Shown here piece by piece: positions 8,292 through 17,123 of a stretch of DNA of 64,000 bases. Below the pieces are notes generated by a model. That model was not told the DNA's origin. It was given only the letters and a program-made list of their open reading frames with translations, and ran no database searches. Every line of letters begins with the position of its first letter. Positions within the stretch are counted from its first letter, which is position 1. Source of the stretch: Candidatus Obscuribacter sp. (lineage in GTDB: Bacteria > Cyanobacteriota > Vampirovibrionia > Obscuribacterales > Obscuribacteraceae); NCBI GenBank assembly GCA_016712465.1, contig JADJQZ010000001.1, forward strand, positions 6,634,001 through 6,698,000, written 5' to 3'. The position numbers and the translations under genes were made by a program.

Positions 8292-9035
8292 CTACCAGAG
8301 TTCAACGGAATCGAGAAATTTCTGGGTGACGGGCGATTTGATATCTTTGTCGCTGCCGATAACGGCAGCCATGACCATGGAGGTTCGATTAAAATTGCAA
8401 AAAACTCTCAGCTTGTATTTTTGCACCTGGTCTTTCATGGTGCCGGTGATTTCACGACCGTAAAAGATACGGTTTTTGCAGATTACCTTCTTACCGTCCA
8501 GGGATGAGGCATACTCCCGCACCCATCTTTCGGTAAATTGGGCCAGGGCTGTTTCTACCAGACGCGCATCGGCAGCGGCTGAAGCAGTTGATGCTACGCC
8601 GTCGCGACCGATGGCGCCGCGCTCACTGACCAGGGTGCCGCCGAAGACATTGCCGATTGATTCGGCAGTTGGTAAGCCGTTATCACCGCCGTTTGGCTGA
8701 GCGCTTAGATCCAGAGAGGGAAGCGCAAATTCAGCCATGGAAAACTGTCTGGTTTTGTCGGCCAGAAAATAGGTCTGACCGAACTCAGCATAAGCCGGGA
8801 AGAGCTTACGATCGTTGCTGGCACGGTGCGGTTTGCCGGGGAAGGAAGCTTTGCTCTGACTGCCCGGCAAAATGAAAGGTTCTAATGGTACTTTCTCCAG
8901 ACTTTCTGCATCGATAACGCTGCTGTCCAGGTTGCCTTTGAAGGGGTCTTCCATCAGTCCCTTCGAGATGAGCACCTGGCAAAAAATGCCGGCCCCAACG
9001 ATAAATATCAAGCAAATTACTATGGTCCTGGCCAT
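8292..9035 (-). CDS. Membrane-anchored or secreted protein, unknown
   Basis: A 247-residue protein whose first 22 residues (IVICLIFIVGAGIFCQVLI) form a signal peptide or N-terminal anchor. The middle is low-complexity and Gly/Ala/Ser-rich. The C-terminal 90 residues contain two Cys (KKVICKNRIF and LRVFCNFN) that could form a disulfide outside the cytoplasm, and a compact alpha/beta pattern ending DSVELW. The ATG at 9035 follows GGAGAGGGC. It is 58 bp upstream of the SUFU gene on the same strand and may be co-transcribed with it. I do not recognise the family. Confidence 0.7.
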   Translation of the reverse strand: MARTIVICLIFIVGAGIFCQVLISKGLMEDPFKGNLDSSVIDAESLEKVPLEPFILPGSQSKASFPGKPHRASNDRKLFPAYAEFGQTYFLADKTRQFSMAEFALPSLDLSAQPNGGDNGLPTAESIGNVFGGTLVSERGAIGRDGVASTASAAADARLVETALAQFTERWVREYASSLDGKKVICKNRIFYGREITGTMKDQVQKYKLRVFCNFNRTSMVMAAVIGSDKDIKSPVTQKFLDSVELW

Positions 9036-9135
9036 GCCCTCTCCCCTTTCCAGGGAGAAGTGTATCCCATTTTCTCTGAAGAGAGACTCTGGAAATTTGA
9101 TCCCTGGTTGCCGCTTCTTATTTCAGAAAAGCTTG

Positions 9136-9840
9136 CTATTGTGTTGACCTTTGCTTTTCCTGGGGCGTCGGCGTTCGGCCCCGCTGATCGGTCCACAATC
9201 GCAAATTTGTGTTTCCTATCAGCATTCTTACTTCGGATATCAGTTCGGAGAACTCATTCTTGTTGGTTCTTGAAATTACCTTTGTTCCGTGTTTTGTGTC
9301 GCATAGTTCGAATAGAAACGAGTTCCCATCACAGGTATCTTCAAGTGGTTCTCTCTCCGGAGTGGCGTTCCATATTTCTAGACTGTTCAACTTGTCATGA
9401 ATCTGCTTAACAGCTGTTGTGTTGAGCGGTCTTTCGCTGGTGTTTGATTCGAAGCCGTATGCGTGCTCTGTTTTGTAAGGCTTCTGTCGAAACCATTGCC
9501 GTATACTCATGCTGCCGACGCCTGCTCTATTGGTTATGGTTACCTCGTACAGATCCCGAAATGATTGAAATACAATTAGTCTGAGAGTCCAATCTTCGGT
9601 GGACAGTTCTTCGGTCGTCAACGCCGGAACCCCTAGAACCGAAGTAACCTCCTGCCAGAAATCAGATTCCGATCTGGAGAGAGCACCGAAGCGACTTGAA
9701 TGATTGTCCTGAGAGCGGCATAAAACCGGTTTGGCAAGCGGAACAGGCGGACTCTGAGCTGTTGAAGCCGAGGTGGTCACCATAAGCATAATTGGAGCCA
9801 AGCAATGCGCTGTGATTGACGAATAATTGCGATGCTTCAT
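9136..9840 (-). CDS. Secreted protein, unknown function
   Basis: A 234-residue protein with a signal peptide ending near STAQS (residue 29). The mature part has two short Cys-containing motifs (LCRSQDN and DTCDGNSFLFELCDT). GAGG lies 6 nt before the ATG at 9840. Codon use is more AT-rich than its neighbours (many ATT, AAT and TCG codons), which could mean later acquisition. The layout (repeated FxFEL-type strands, Cys pair, GTKVISRTN) is reminiscent of small extracytoplasmic beta-domain proteins found widely as hypotheticals. No family is claimed. Confidence 0.65.
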   Translation of the reverse strand: MKHRNYSSITAHCLAPIMLMVTTSASTAQSPPVPLAKPVLCRSQDNHSSRFGALSRSESDFWQEVTSVLGVPALTTEELSTEDWTLRLIVFQSFRDLYEVTITNRAGVGSMSIRQWFRQKPYKTEHAYGFESNTSERPLNTTAVKQIHDKLNSLEIWNATPEREPLEDTCDGNSFLFELCDTKHGTKVISRTNKNEFSELISEVRMLIGNTNLRLWTDQRGRTPTPQEKQRSTQ

Positions 9841-10033
9841 AGAGCCTCAGAGCGTTCTCCCTGATTGGGATTTTAGGTTATTACTGTCATTTGCGCTTAA
9901 CCAGCAAGGTTCGGATAGATTTTGGAGTCTGCCGCTTTGGCACTCACATTTAAGATGGCTGAGCACTGAAAACAGACCAGGCTGTTGCTTCAGCCCCTTG
10001 TCTTCTGTATAATCATGTGACTTCGAGGTGCTT

Positions 10034-11089
10034 ATGAAGGCGCGAATCTTCCCACCGGAGCCTGAAAAGAGAAAAATAGCCGCCGGGTTGGCCATGGCTT
10101 CGGCTCTCTGTTTGTCGCTTGCAGCGGTGGTTGAGGCTGCGCCCATGAAGGTATTGCCGGCAAAAACTTCCGGCGACGCCGTCTTCTCCCTCATGATTGA
10201 TTTTGCTCGTCGCCCTGAATTGCTTGAGGGTGCATATTTAAGACGTATTCTTGGGGGAGCCGACGATCGCGGGCGCAACATCATGGGACGCCTCAATATG
10301 CATTATTCTCGGCTGGTAGAGCCTGGTACGAGTTACGACTTTGTTGATAGTGATACTGTTGCTGCCACTGCCTATGGTGCGTCGCCGCGCACCTGTTCTC
10401 ACCGTCAGCTTGTCTGTCACCTCAAGTCTTCCGGCTTGACTCTGGCTGAGGTTCGCCGTCGCCTCGGGCAGCCTGAGAGACGCTACTTCGATCGTAATTC
10501 GCATCCGGTTGATGTTTATAGATTCTCGCCCCATGCGTCATTGAGCATAACTGAACCTGTCAACAGTTTTGATGTCAACCAAATCGAGGTTAATTACGTC
10601 GGAGACGACCTGCCCGCGCCTTCTTTGCAGGACATGGCTCTGGCCGATACCTATCGCCTTGAGAAAGCCAGGCTTCTGCTCGCCAGCGGCGGCAGTCGCA
10701 TCGACACGGCCTGTCAACTTCTTACCGAGCATCTGCAAGACAATCCAAATGATCGGCAGGCTCATCTCATATACGCCTCCATATTGCGCCGCCTGTCCGA
10801 TGTAAACGGCGCCATGGATCATTATCGTACAGCCCTTGCATTGTCGCGGCAGGTTGGTGATTCTCAAGCCGAACAAAGGGCTTTGAATGGGCTCAGTGAG
10901 TTTGGCGTAGTTGTGGCCGCCGACACCGGCAAGCCATTGAATGGTACCTATAAAACTTCGGCCGCGCCGGTTAGACCGCCTGCCTATTCCGGCAGCGTGG
11001 TGCCAAAACACAGCCCAGCAGGCAAAAAGCCTGAAATCAGTCCGGATGCGGCTCGAGCCATGCTTGCCGGTACCCAGCAGCCGTTTTAG
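10034..11089 (+). CDS. Secreted TPR-containing protein
   Basis: A 351-residue protein with a signal peptide (hydrophobic 16-34, Ala-rich end VVEAAP). Residues about 50-185 form an unassigned domain containing an SmpA/BamE-like stretch (LKSSGLTLAEVRRRLGQPERRYFD) of the kind that precedes small outer-membrane lipoprotein folds. About 205-280 make two tetratricopeptide helices (HLIYASILRRLSDVNGAMDHYRTALAL in two parts). The C-terminal 60 residues are Pro/Ala-rich. The ATG at 10034 has GAGG 5 nt upstream; an in-frame GTG at 10028 overlaps that site. Probably a periplasmic scaffold. It precedes cytidine deaminase by 17 bp, so the two may be co-transcribed. Confidence 0.75.
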   Translation: MKARIFPPEPEKRKIAAGLAMASALCLSLAAVVEAAPMKVLPAKTSGDAVFSLMIDFARRPELLEGAYLRRILGGADDRGRNIMGRLNMHYSRLVEPGTSYDFVDSDTVAATAYGASPRTCSHRQLVCHLKSSGLTLAEVRRRLGQPERRYFDRNSHPVDVYRFSPHASLSITEPVNSFDVNQIEVNYVGDDLPAPSLQDMALADTYRLEKARLLLASGGSRIDTACQLLTEHLQDNPNDRQAHLIYASILRRLSDVNGAMDHYRTALALSRQVGDSQAEQRALNGLSEFGVVVAADTGKPLNGTYKTSAAPVRPPAYSGSVVPKHSPAGKKPEISPDAARAMLAGTQQPF

Positions 11090-11106
11090 CAAAGTAGAGG
11101 TTTATT

Positions 11107-11499
11107 TTGGCACCAGAGAAAATTGAATATGAAAAGCTCATAGAAATGGCTGTGGCTGCGGCTAATCGAGCTTATGCTCCTTATTCAAAATACAAAGTCG
11201 GTGCGGCTCTGTTGGCTTCAGACGGGCGTATCTTCACCGGCTGCAATGTCGAGAACAAGAACATCGGCTCGGGTATTTGTGCCGAGCGCACAGCCATTGT
11301 CAAAGCCGTTTCGGAAGGTGCTAATACTTTCATAGCTTGCGCCGTGGCCTGTGCCACCGACTACCGCTGTTATCCTTGCGGGCTGTGTCGGCAGTTCCTC
11401 AGTGAGTTCGGACCTGATCTGCAAATTGTCGTGAGAGAAGAAAACGGCTATTCCATCAAAACTATCGGTGAGCTTTTGCCTGCGCCGAGTTTGAAGTAG
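11107..11499 (+). CDS. cdd: Cytidine deaminase
   Basis: A 130-residue homotetramer-type enzyme that deaminates cytidine and deoxycytidine in pyrimidine salvage. It has the N-terminal substrate region (AYAPYSKYKVGAAL), FTGCNVEN, the zinc ligand and proton shuttle in CAERTA (Cys and Glu), and the second zinc pair PCGLCRQ. All catalytic residues of the small three-Cys bacterial class are present and the length is typical. It starts at TTG (11107) with AGAGG 7 nt upstream. The gene is downstream of a secreted TPR gene and is the only clear pyrimidine salvage gene in the window. Confidence 0.95.
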   Translation: MAPEKIEYEKLIEMAVAAANRAYAPYSKYKVGAALLASDGRIFTGCNVENKNIGSGICAERTAIVKAVSEGANTFIACAVACATDYRCYPCGLCRQFLSEFGPDLQIVVREENGYSIKTIGELLPAPSLK

Positions 11500-11609
11500 G
11501 TCGGGACAGTCCGGCAGTGATTTTTCGGTAGATAAAATAACATCCGCCCATTGAACTTTTTGACCCTGGCTTACGTATTAGATCCTGTAGGTTCCGAATC
11601 GTAAGGCAG

Positions 11610-12680
11610 GTGCAGTTGAACAAGCTAAAATCGTGCCTTAGAAGGGCGGCACCGACATTACTTGTGGCTGGTCTGGCGGTTATTGCCGCTCTGACCAGTC
11701 ACACATTAGCGGTACAGGCTCAATCGGTTCCCTCCGATCTGTCCGCTCCAGGCGCTAATCAGGAGGCAACCGGCAAGCTGAGACTGCGCCGGGAGCCCTT
11801 TCAGCTTTCCGTAGAAAGTCGGGGCGATGGTCCCGACTCCGGCCGCAAGCGGGCTTCCCGAGAGGGGTTGAACGGCCTTGTTAATGGAAGCGGCTTGGGC
11901 TCTGAGGCAAAAAATGCGTCCCAGTCGCCGCTGCGCGGGCAGGCCCAAAGCAATGACCCGACTGCTGCTGCCGGGTTGTTCAGCGCCGACCAGAAGGCTG
12001 CTTTTGATACTTTGCCGTCCGCTCGCCTGAAGGGAAAGGCTGAGCTTGAGTTGCTTTCGAAGTTTGATGTAGAGGTGATCATCGATAGTTCCAATTCCAT
12101 GGGCAAGAGAGATTGCCCGGGCGGTTTGTCCCGCTGGCAGTGGTGCGGACAGCAGGCGCGGGGTCTGGCTGACGGCTTAGCCGCCTATGTTCCGGGCGGT
12201 TTGACTCTCACTACCTTTGCCTCCGGTTATGACGTTTGGGAGGGAGCGACTGCCTCAGACGTAGCCAGAGTCTTTCAGACCGGCGGCTTAAGTCGCGGCA
12301 CAAGATTGTCGCTACCACTTAAAGACAGGTTGGACAAGCACTTCGGCGGCAAAGGCACCGCTCGCAAGCCGGTTTTGCTAGCCGTAATCACTGATGGCGT
12401 ACCGGTGCCTATGACCGAGCCGAGGCTGGTGGCCGAGATTCTTGTGGATGCTTCGCGCAAGATGAAAGGGCCTGGGGATGTAACTGTGGTTTTCTTGCAG
12501 GTAGGCGCCAACAGCTTCAAAGGGCGGCGCTTTCTGGGGCTCTTAGATCATCAACTGGTGAGCTACGGTGCCAAGTACGACTGTGTCACCACCGTTGAGT
12601 TTGAAGAGCTGCAGCGTGTGGGCCTGAGCCAGAGCCTTGTAGCGGCCTTGAAGAGGGCTCCTTCAAGGATGCGTGATTAA
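11610..12680 (+). CDS. Secreted VWA-domain protein
   Basis: A 356-residue protein with a signal peptide (hydrophobic residues 15-30, cleavage near VQAQS), a low-complexity linker to about residue 150, and a von Willebrand factor A domain. The MIDAS signature is D159-S-S-N-S at the end of strand 1 (VEVIIDSSNSM); the later Thr and Asp positions are in LTLTTF and VITDGVP. Such exported proteins bind other proteins through a metal ion. The start is GTG 11610 or TTG 11616; the second has AGG 5 nt upstream, like other genes here. Two Cys (RDCPG and QWCGQ) follow the MIDAS and may form a disulfide. Confidence 0.85.
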   Translation: MQLNKLKSCLRRAAPTLLVAGLAVIAALTSHTLAVQAQSVPSDLSAPGANQEATGKLRLRREPFQLSVESRGDGPDSGRKRASREGLNGLVNGSGLGSEAKNASQSPLRGQAQSNDPTAAAGLFSADQKAAFDTLPSARLKGKAELELLSKFDVEVIIDSSNSMGKRDCPGGLSRWQWCGQQARGLADGLAAYVPGGLTLTTFASGYDVWEGATASDVARVFQTGGLSRGTRLSLPLKDRLDKHFGGKGTARKPVLLAVITDGVPVPMTEPRLVAEILVDASRKMKGPGDVTVVFLQVGANSFKGRRFLGLLDHQLVSYGAKYDCVTTVEFEELQRVGLSQSLVAALKRAPSRMRD

Positions 12681-12709
12681 TTGAGCGGTAGGTGCCGTTT
12701 GGCTCAGGG

Positions 12710-14146
12710 TCAGGGTCTCCTGGCAGCGCTCTCAAACTCGGCAATGAGCCGCCTTGAGCTTTCACTGTTCTCGACAATCGTCCCGTCAGGTCTTCTCAGG
12801 TAGCGCGAACTTCCGTCCGGGTTCGTACCATAAGCCTGATCCAGTTCCATCTGGTCGTATCTCTGGATGACCCGATACAGTTCCGGCGAGCGTTGCAAGA
12901 ATGAAGCTCGTTCCGATTGGTTCAACCTGTAATAGGTAACACCTTCGGCAAATACTTCGTTGGGATTGGTTGTGTAATGACTGGAGGGAGCTACGGCCAC
13001 GTGTTCCGCCAGGTTTTCGGGTGCGACTCTAAATGCGCCCTTGGGGTCGGTTGACTGACCATTTGCGTCTATAGAGATGCCCTGGGAATCCACTCTGTGC
13101 CAGCCGTCGGCGAATTGCTCGTAGAAATAACCATCTCTGCCTATCAAAGACCATCGTTCTCTTTCTGCATCGGCGTTGCCTGCGGCCGCAGGCAGTCGAT
13201 GGAAGCCAAGCTCTCTGGCGATGTTTGAATTCTCCTGAGAAAGGATATCCAGATCATCGGCCAGTCTGTGTCCGTATTCGTGGGTGATGATTTCCTCCAG
13301 GGAGCCTCGAATTAGACCCCTCTGGCGGTCGATGTTTTCAGGATTTCTCATGTCGTCGCTCTGGGTGGCTGGAAATCTCATGGATGCAGGCCATACATGA
13401 ATGGCGGGTCCTCCCATTGGCTCGGGCAGGTAGCTGGCGCGTGTGTTGCCTCTGCCGCTTTCTTGCATGAAGCTGACAGGAATTCTGTCGGCATTTAGGG
13501 CCAGGCTGGTGGGCTGAGAACGCATCAACGCTGCTTCCAGACCGGCTAGTTCATCAAAGCCTGGTGCCCGGGTGTGATAAACAGATGATTCTGTTTCGCT
13601 TTGAGGAATGGTTACCTGGCTGCCTGCCGGCAGAATGTCCACGGCAAAGTTGCTTTCGATATGCCGTATCTGGTTTTCTCTCAGTTCGGCAAGTCGCCTT
13701 TCAATAACTTCCGGTGGGGTTTCCGCCGGCAGGGTGAGGAGTGTTCTTTCTGCCCCGCCGGCCGGTAAACTTACGGCCACTTCTTGACCGTAGGAAATTG
13801 TTACTCCAAACTGCTCCTGTAATCTGCGGGTAGCTTCGTCTCTCTGTCCGAGAGCGCTGCTTTCACTATTCTCAGCGGCGCTTTCCGTTACCGTCTGATG
13901 GGGCGCCTCGTTGAGCGGGCTTCTCTCGAAGTCCACCAGTTGCAGGTCACTGAGCAGATTGCGCCTGATCAGTCCTTCCATATTCTGCTCTGGATTTTCA
14001 TTGAAAGAGTTTCGTGCCGAGGGCAAGCCTGGAGTTCCCTCTTGCCAGATGGCGGCCAGGTTTAACTTGGTTTCTGGTGCCGGAAGTGCCTCGCGCGGTG
14101 CTGCGGCGATGGAGGCGTTCTCGAAATCTCTGGAAGGAGTGTTCAT
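12710..14146 (-). CDS. Putative zinc metallopeptidase, lethal-factor-like
   Basis: A 478-residue protein without a signal peptide. The first 190 residues are Ser/Glu/Pro-rich and probably flexible. The catalytic half has a canonical HExxH motif at H289-E-Y-G-H293 and a candidate third ligand about 105 residues on (NEVFAEG, E397 or E401), the spacing and sequence style of anthrax-lethal-factor-like (ATLF) peptidase domains. A stretch like a beta-hairpin substrate edge precedes it. The last 60 residues carry YRVIQRYD and a charged tail. The convergent VWA gene ends 29 bp away. There is no clear ribosome site before the ATG at 14146. Function could be a secreted effector or an intracellular protease; neither is shown. 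Confidence 0.65.
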   Translation of the reverse strand: MNTPSRDFENASIAAAPREALPAPETKLNLAAIWQEGTPGLPSARNSFNENPEQNMEGLIRRNLLSDLQLVDFERSPLNEAPHQTVTESAAENSESSALGQRDEATRRLQEQFGVTISYGQEVAVSLPAGGAERTLLTLPAETPPEVIERRLAELRENQIRHIESNFAVDILPAGSQVTIPQSETESSVYHTRAPGFDELAGLEAALMRSQPTSLALNADRIPVSFMQESGRGNTRASYLPEPMGGPAIHVWPASMRFPATQSDDMRNPENIDRQRGLIRGSLEEIITHEYGHRLADDLDILSQENSNIARELGFHRLPAAAGNADAERERWSLIGRDGYFYEQFADGWHRVDSQGISIDANGQSTDPKGAFRVAPENLAEHVAVAPSSHYTTNPNEVFAEGVTYYRLNQSERASFLQRSPELYRVIQRYDQMELDQAYGTNPDGSSRYLRRPDGTIVENSESSRRLIAEFESAARRP

Positions 14147-14572
14147 TTTATTGGTTCTGGTTTCGGGGTTTTGTTTGTCGGTTTTCTCTTCGGACCGGCT
14201 CAGTTTTGCTAGAGCTAGTTTGGCTTGAGGAGATTCGGCTGAGGCGGTCTATAGGTGAGGTTTGAGGGTGGCCCGGCTGTAAATATGGAGCAGGAACATA
14301 ACATGGTCATAAAAATCCATGGTCAACCGGCGGCGTCCTTGGTAAATGTTGGTTCGGAGTTTGAATGGCACCGGTTGCAAAGCGGGGGCTTCTGTATATA
14401 GATGTCTGGCTCAATTTTTTGCTTGCTTTTCCGCGCTTTCCACCTGTATTGCGGCACCGGTGAGCCTTTGTCGAGTGGGCTGGCTTAGATAAAATCTGCT
14501 TGACAATGACCGGCGGATCACATCTAATAGTGAGGTATCTTTATCCAGGTCGTATTTACCAGGACTCTCCCC
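14147..14572. other. Divergent promoter region, no gene seen
   Basis: This 426-bp spacer separates the minus-strand peptidase from a plus-strand unknown. I see no coding signal on either strand; promoters for both are expected here. Confidence 0.4.
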
Positions 14573-15097
14573 ATGGCAGTAACCGACAACATTGCGAGAA
14601 GCGGCGACAGGGCTCATGAGTCCCAGAACGTCGATTGGGCTGGTAACTCTACTCACGTCAATCTGATGAGCGACGTTATGAAGACCGTCGAGTCCGGCAA
14701 AATGTCCAATGCCATGAGTGATGCAGGCAAGGGCGGCAAAGATAATTCTCTGGTCGGCAGCGAAGTTGAAAAAACCATCGTCAGCGCCGATAACGATGTT
14801 CAAAAAGCCTTCGGTGGCAAGGGCGATTCAATCACTCTCGATGAAGCCTCCAAAGCTGAGAGAGAAAAAGCCATGGACGGCAAATCCTTTGATGCCGCCA
14901 GTCTCTACAACAAAAAAGACTCCGCCAATATGGCTGTAGACCCTGAAAGAGACAAGTACGCCGCTGCTTACTATGCCGCTAATGTCATGGGTGACGCCAG
15001 CCGCCAGGCCGAGCTTTCCAAAGCTTTTGACAACGCATTTACCAATAACCCTCACTTGCAGCAGCCAGATCAGCAGCGCGAATACGCACACGCCTGA
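14573..15097 (+). CDS. Hydrophilic protein, unknown function
   Basis: A 174-residue, highly charged, Ala/Asp/Lys-rich protein with no membrane segment or Cys. It has repeated short helical stretches (MSDVMKTVESGKMSNAMSDAGKG, split here by Gly) and ends with LQQPDQQREYAHA. It resembles secreted or stress-related disordered hypotheticals found in large environmental genomes. AGGA lies 8 nt before the ATG. It is transcribed away from the peptidase gene upstream and converges with the YkgJ-like gene downstream. Confidence 0.6.
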   Translation: MAVTDNIARSGDRAHESQNVDWAGNSTHVNLMSDVMKTVESGKMSNAMSDAGKGGKDNSLVGSEVEKTIVSADNDVQKAFGGKGDSITLDEASKAEREKAMDGKSFDAASLYNKKDSANMAVDPERDKYAAAYYAANVMGDASRQAELSKAFDNAFTNNPHLQQPDQQREYAHA

Positions 15098-15170
15098 TCG
15101 GTGCCTTGCCGCTTGCTTTTTCTACCTTAACCGGTGGGTGTTTCGGCTTGGGCTATTTTATCGGATCATC

Positions 15171-15629
15171 TTACTTGGCTGAGGGTGCTTTCTTGTCGTC
15201 GCCCAGGGTCTGGCTAATAACCGACTTGAGGTGATCGCACAGGTAGTCTGAGCAGATCTTCGGCTTGATTTCCTGAATGGTACACTGGCGCTGTTCCCCG
15301 AGAAATGGGCAGGGATAAACGGCTTCCGGGTCCAAAAGTACTCTCAAAGCCGGATAATGCTTGGGATTTTGCCAGGTGGCTTTATCGGGAAAGAGCTTGT
15401 GCCCTTCTTTGTAATCGATGAAGACTTCGTCGTAACGGAATTCTCGACCAAAGTGGCTGCGGAGGCGCTTGAGAAAGTCTTTCGGGTCGGTTATCGGTCC
15501 GATGATCCAGTCTCGGTCTTGAATGGTGCAGCAAGCGCCGGCGTTACCTTTCTTGCCGTAGCAGTTCTTCAGGCAGGTGTAGTGAATGATCTGGTCGCGC
15601 AGTTCTTGCTCGCTGGGTGGTTCGCTCAT
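15171..15629 (-). CDS. YkgJ-family cysteine cluster protein
   Basis: A 152-residue protein with eight or more cysteines in the YkgJ/UPF0153 arrangement: CLKNC, then GACC, then YPCPFLGEQRQC, then KPKICSDYLC. In known relatives the conserved Cys set is thought to bind zinc or an iron-sulfur cluster; the biochemical role is not established. The spacing between CPFL and IKPKIC is typical of the family. Start ATG 15629 with only a weak ribosome site (AAGG about 10 nt upstream). Neighbours do not suggest a function. Confidence 0.8.
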   Translation of the reverse strand: MSEPPSEQELRDQIIHYTCLKNCYGKKGNAGACCTIQDRDWIIGPITDPKDFLKRLRSHFGREFRYDEVFIDYKEGHKLFPDKATWQNPKHYPALRVLLDPEAVYPCPFLGEQRQCTIQEIKPKICSDYLCDHLKSVISQTLGDDKKAPSAK

Positions 15630-15765
15630 TGTTTGAGGGCCTTCTGCTTTCTATCGGCGTTCGCTGTTGCGTCGGTTTAGGCTCTGGTTAGGACGGTTTG
15701 AATTGGCTTCGATTGAGATAGTTCGCGGAAACCACTCTCTGCATTTGATGCATTCATCTGCTGAC

Positions 15766-17112
15766 TTAAGGTGTTGGTTTTGCCGGAGTATTTTCCAGAA
15801 ATTCCTTTATTGTCCTTGCCGTTAATTCATGCCCCTCTTTGGAAAAGTGAAACTGCAGGAATAAACCTGATGGGTTCTTGTCTTTTCTAAAAGGCGGTTG
15901 CAAGTCTATCACGCCGAAGTTGTCAGAGCTTGCCTGGGCTTTAATGGCGGTGATGGTGTCGGCCCAGTCTTTGTCTGAGGCGGTGACGTCGGGAAAGAGC
16001 GTCATGGCAAACTGGCTGCCGGCGGCCCGGGCAGTCTTCTGAAACTCTTTGATCACGGCCAGGGTCACCTGGCGGTTGTTCTGGACGCCGTAAAGCGGCA
16101 CTGCTATTGCTTCTTTCTGTGTAGCCAGGCGCTTGCCCATGTCTTGTGCAAAACGGGTGAGGCGGAAATAGGCCTTATCGGAGAGGAAGAGGTTGAAATT
16201 GGTGCGATTGACGGCGCCATAGAGGTTGCTATTGGCTCTCAACCAGTTGAGTACTTTGTTGGTGGGGCTATCCAGGCTGAGTTTGTCTTTGTTTTCCTGC
16301 AAGATGCTGGTATCGAGTTCCAGTTTGCCTGTTTGATCCAGGTAGAAATATGGCTTGGGTTCTGCCTTGCCGCGCTGAGTGACATCGATATTGTTTTCCA
16401 GGGTGTCGCCCTTGCAGATCATCACTATGGTCAGATCCGGCTTGTACTGCGCCACTTCCTTCTTGAACTGCAAAAGCTCCTGCCCGGTTGAATAACTGGA
16501 GCAGCCAAAGTTTATGACTTCAAAGTGCTTGATGGCGCCCGCTTGGGGCGAGGTGCCAGCGGCTGCATTTTGTGCCAAGTTCTGCTGAACTTCTTGCATG
16601 AACAGTTTCTTTGCAAGAGAGCCCCCGGCTTGCAGGTCTTCATTGAGGAGCTGCTCCAGACGGCGGGCATAGGTTTCGTTCAAGGCTACCTGCAGGCCCT
16701 CGGCGGCTGAATCGCCCATGATGGCGATGCGGTAGGTGCCTGGTGGTTTGCTGATGCTGTGTTCCACATCACGCAAGCCTGCTGAACTGAGGTGTTCGCG
16801 GCTGTAGCCTTCCATGCGCCAGGTCACCAGTTTACCGGGCAGATGAACGCAACCCAGCTCAGGATCAGGTCTGACGATTTCTTGCTGGCCGACGCCCATG
16901 AAACCAAGCAGAGCTTCCAGTGCCAGAATGGAAAGAGGCAGAAGGGCTGTCATTTCCAGGGCAAAGCGCAGCTTGCCGCGTCCGGAACTTTTATCCGTCC
17001 GTGTTTCTCTTTCGGGCTGCGTGCTCAGTGGCTTGTTCTCAACGGCTTGCCCGCTGAGCTTTTCTGCAGTGCTGGCGGTGCTATTTTGATTTTCAGCTGT
17101 GCTCGTACTCAT
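15766..17112 (-). CDS. SGNH-type hydrolase, AlgJ/AlgX-like
   Basis: A 448-residue protein with a Ser/Thr-rich cytosolic lead, one N-terminal membrane anchor (about residues 49-72) and a large extracytoplasmic SGNH/GDSL fold. The nucleophile block is IAIMGDSAAEG (GDS), and VINFGCSSYSTGQ and TIVMICKGDTLENN match blocks II-III. The downstream block with Asp-x-x-His is probably FLQFHFSKEGHE. It is 11 bp downstream of an MBOAT gene, the arrangement of exopolysaccharide O-acetylation pairs (AlgI with AlgJ/AlgX), in which the MBOAT protein exports acetyl groups and the SGNH protein transfers them to glycan. The polysaccharide itself is not encoded here. Confidence 0.8.
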   Translation of the reverse strand: MSTSTAENQNSTASTAEKLSGQAVENKPLSTQPERETRTDKSSGRGKLRFALEMTALLPLSILALEALLGFMGVGQQEIVRPDPELGCVHLPGKLVTWRMEGYSREHLSSAGLRDVEHSISKPPGTYRIAIMGDSAAEGLQVALNETYARRLEQLLNEDLQAGGSLAKKLFMQEVQQNLAQNAAAGTSPQAGAIKHFEVINFGCSSYSTGQELLQFKKEVAQYKPDLTIVMICKGDTLENNIDVTQRGKAEPKPYFYLDQTGKLELDTSILQENKDKLSLDSPTNKVLNWLRANSNLYGAVNRTNFNLFLSDKAYFRLTRFAQDMGKRLATQKEAIAVPLYGVQNNRQVTLAVIKEFQKTARAAGSQFAMTLFPDVTASDKDWADTITAIKAQASSDNFGVIDLQPPFRKDKNPSGLFLQFHFSKEGHELTARTIKEFLENTPAKPTP

Positions 17113-17123
17113 TTTTTAAGCAC

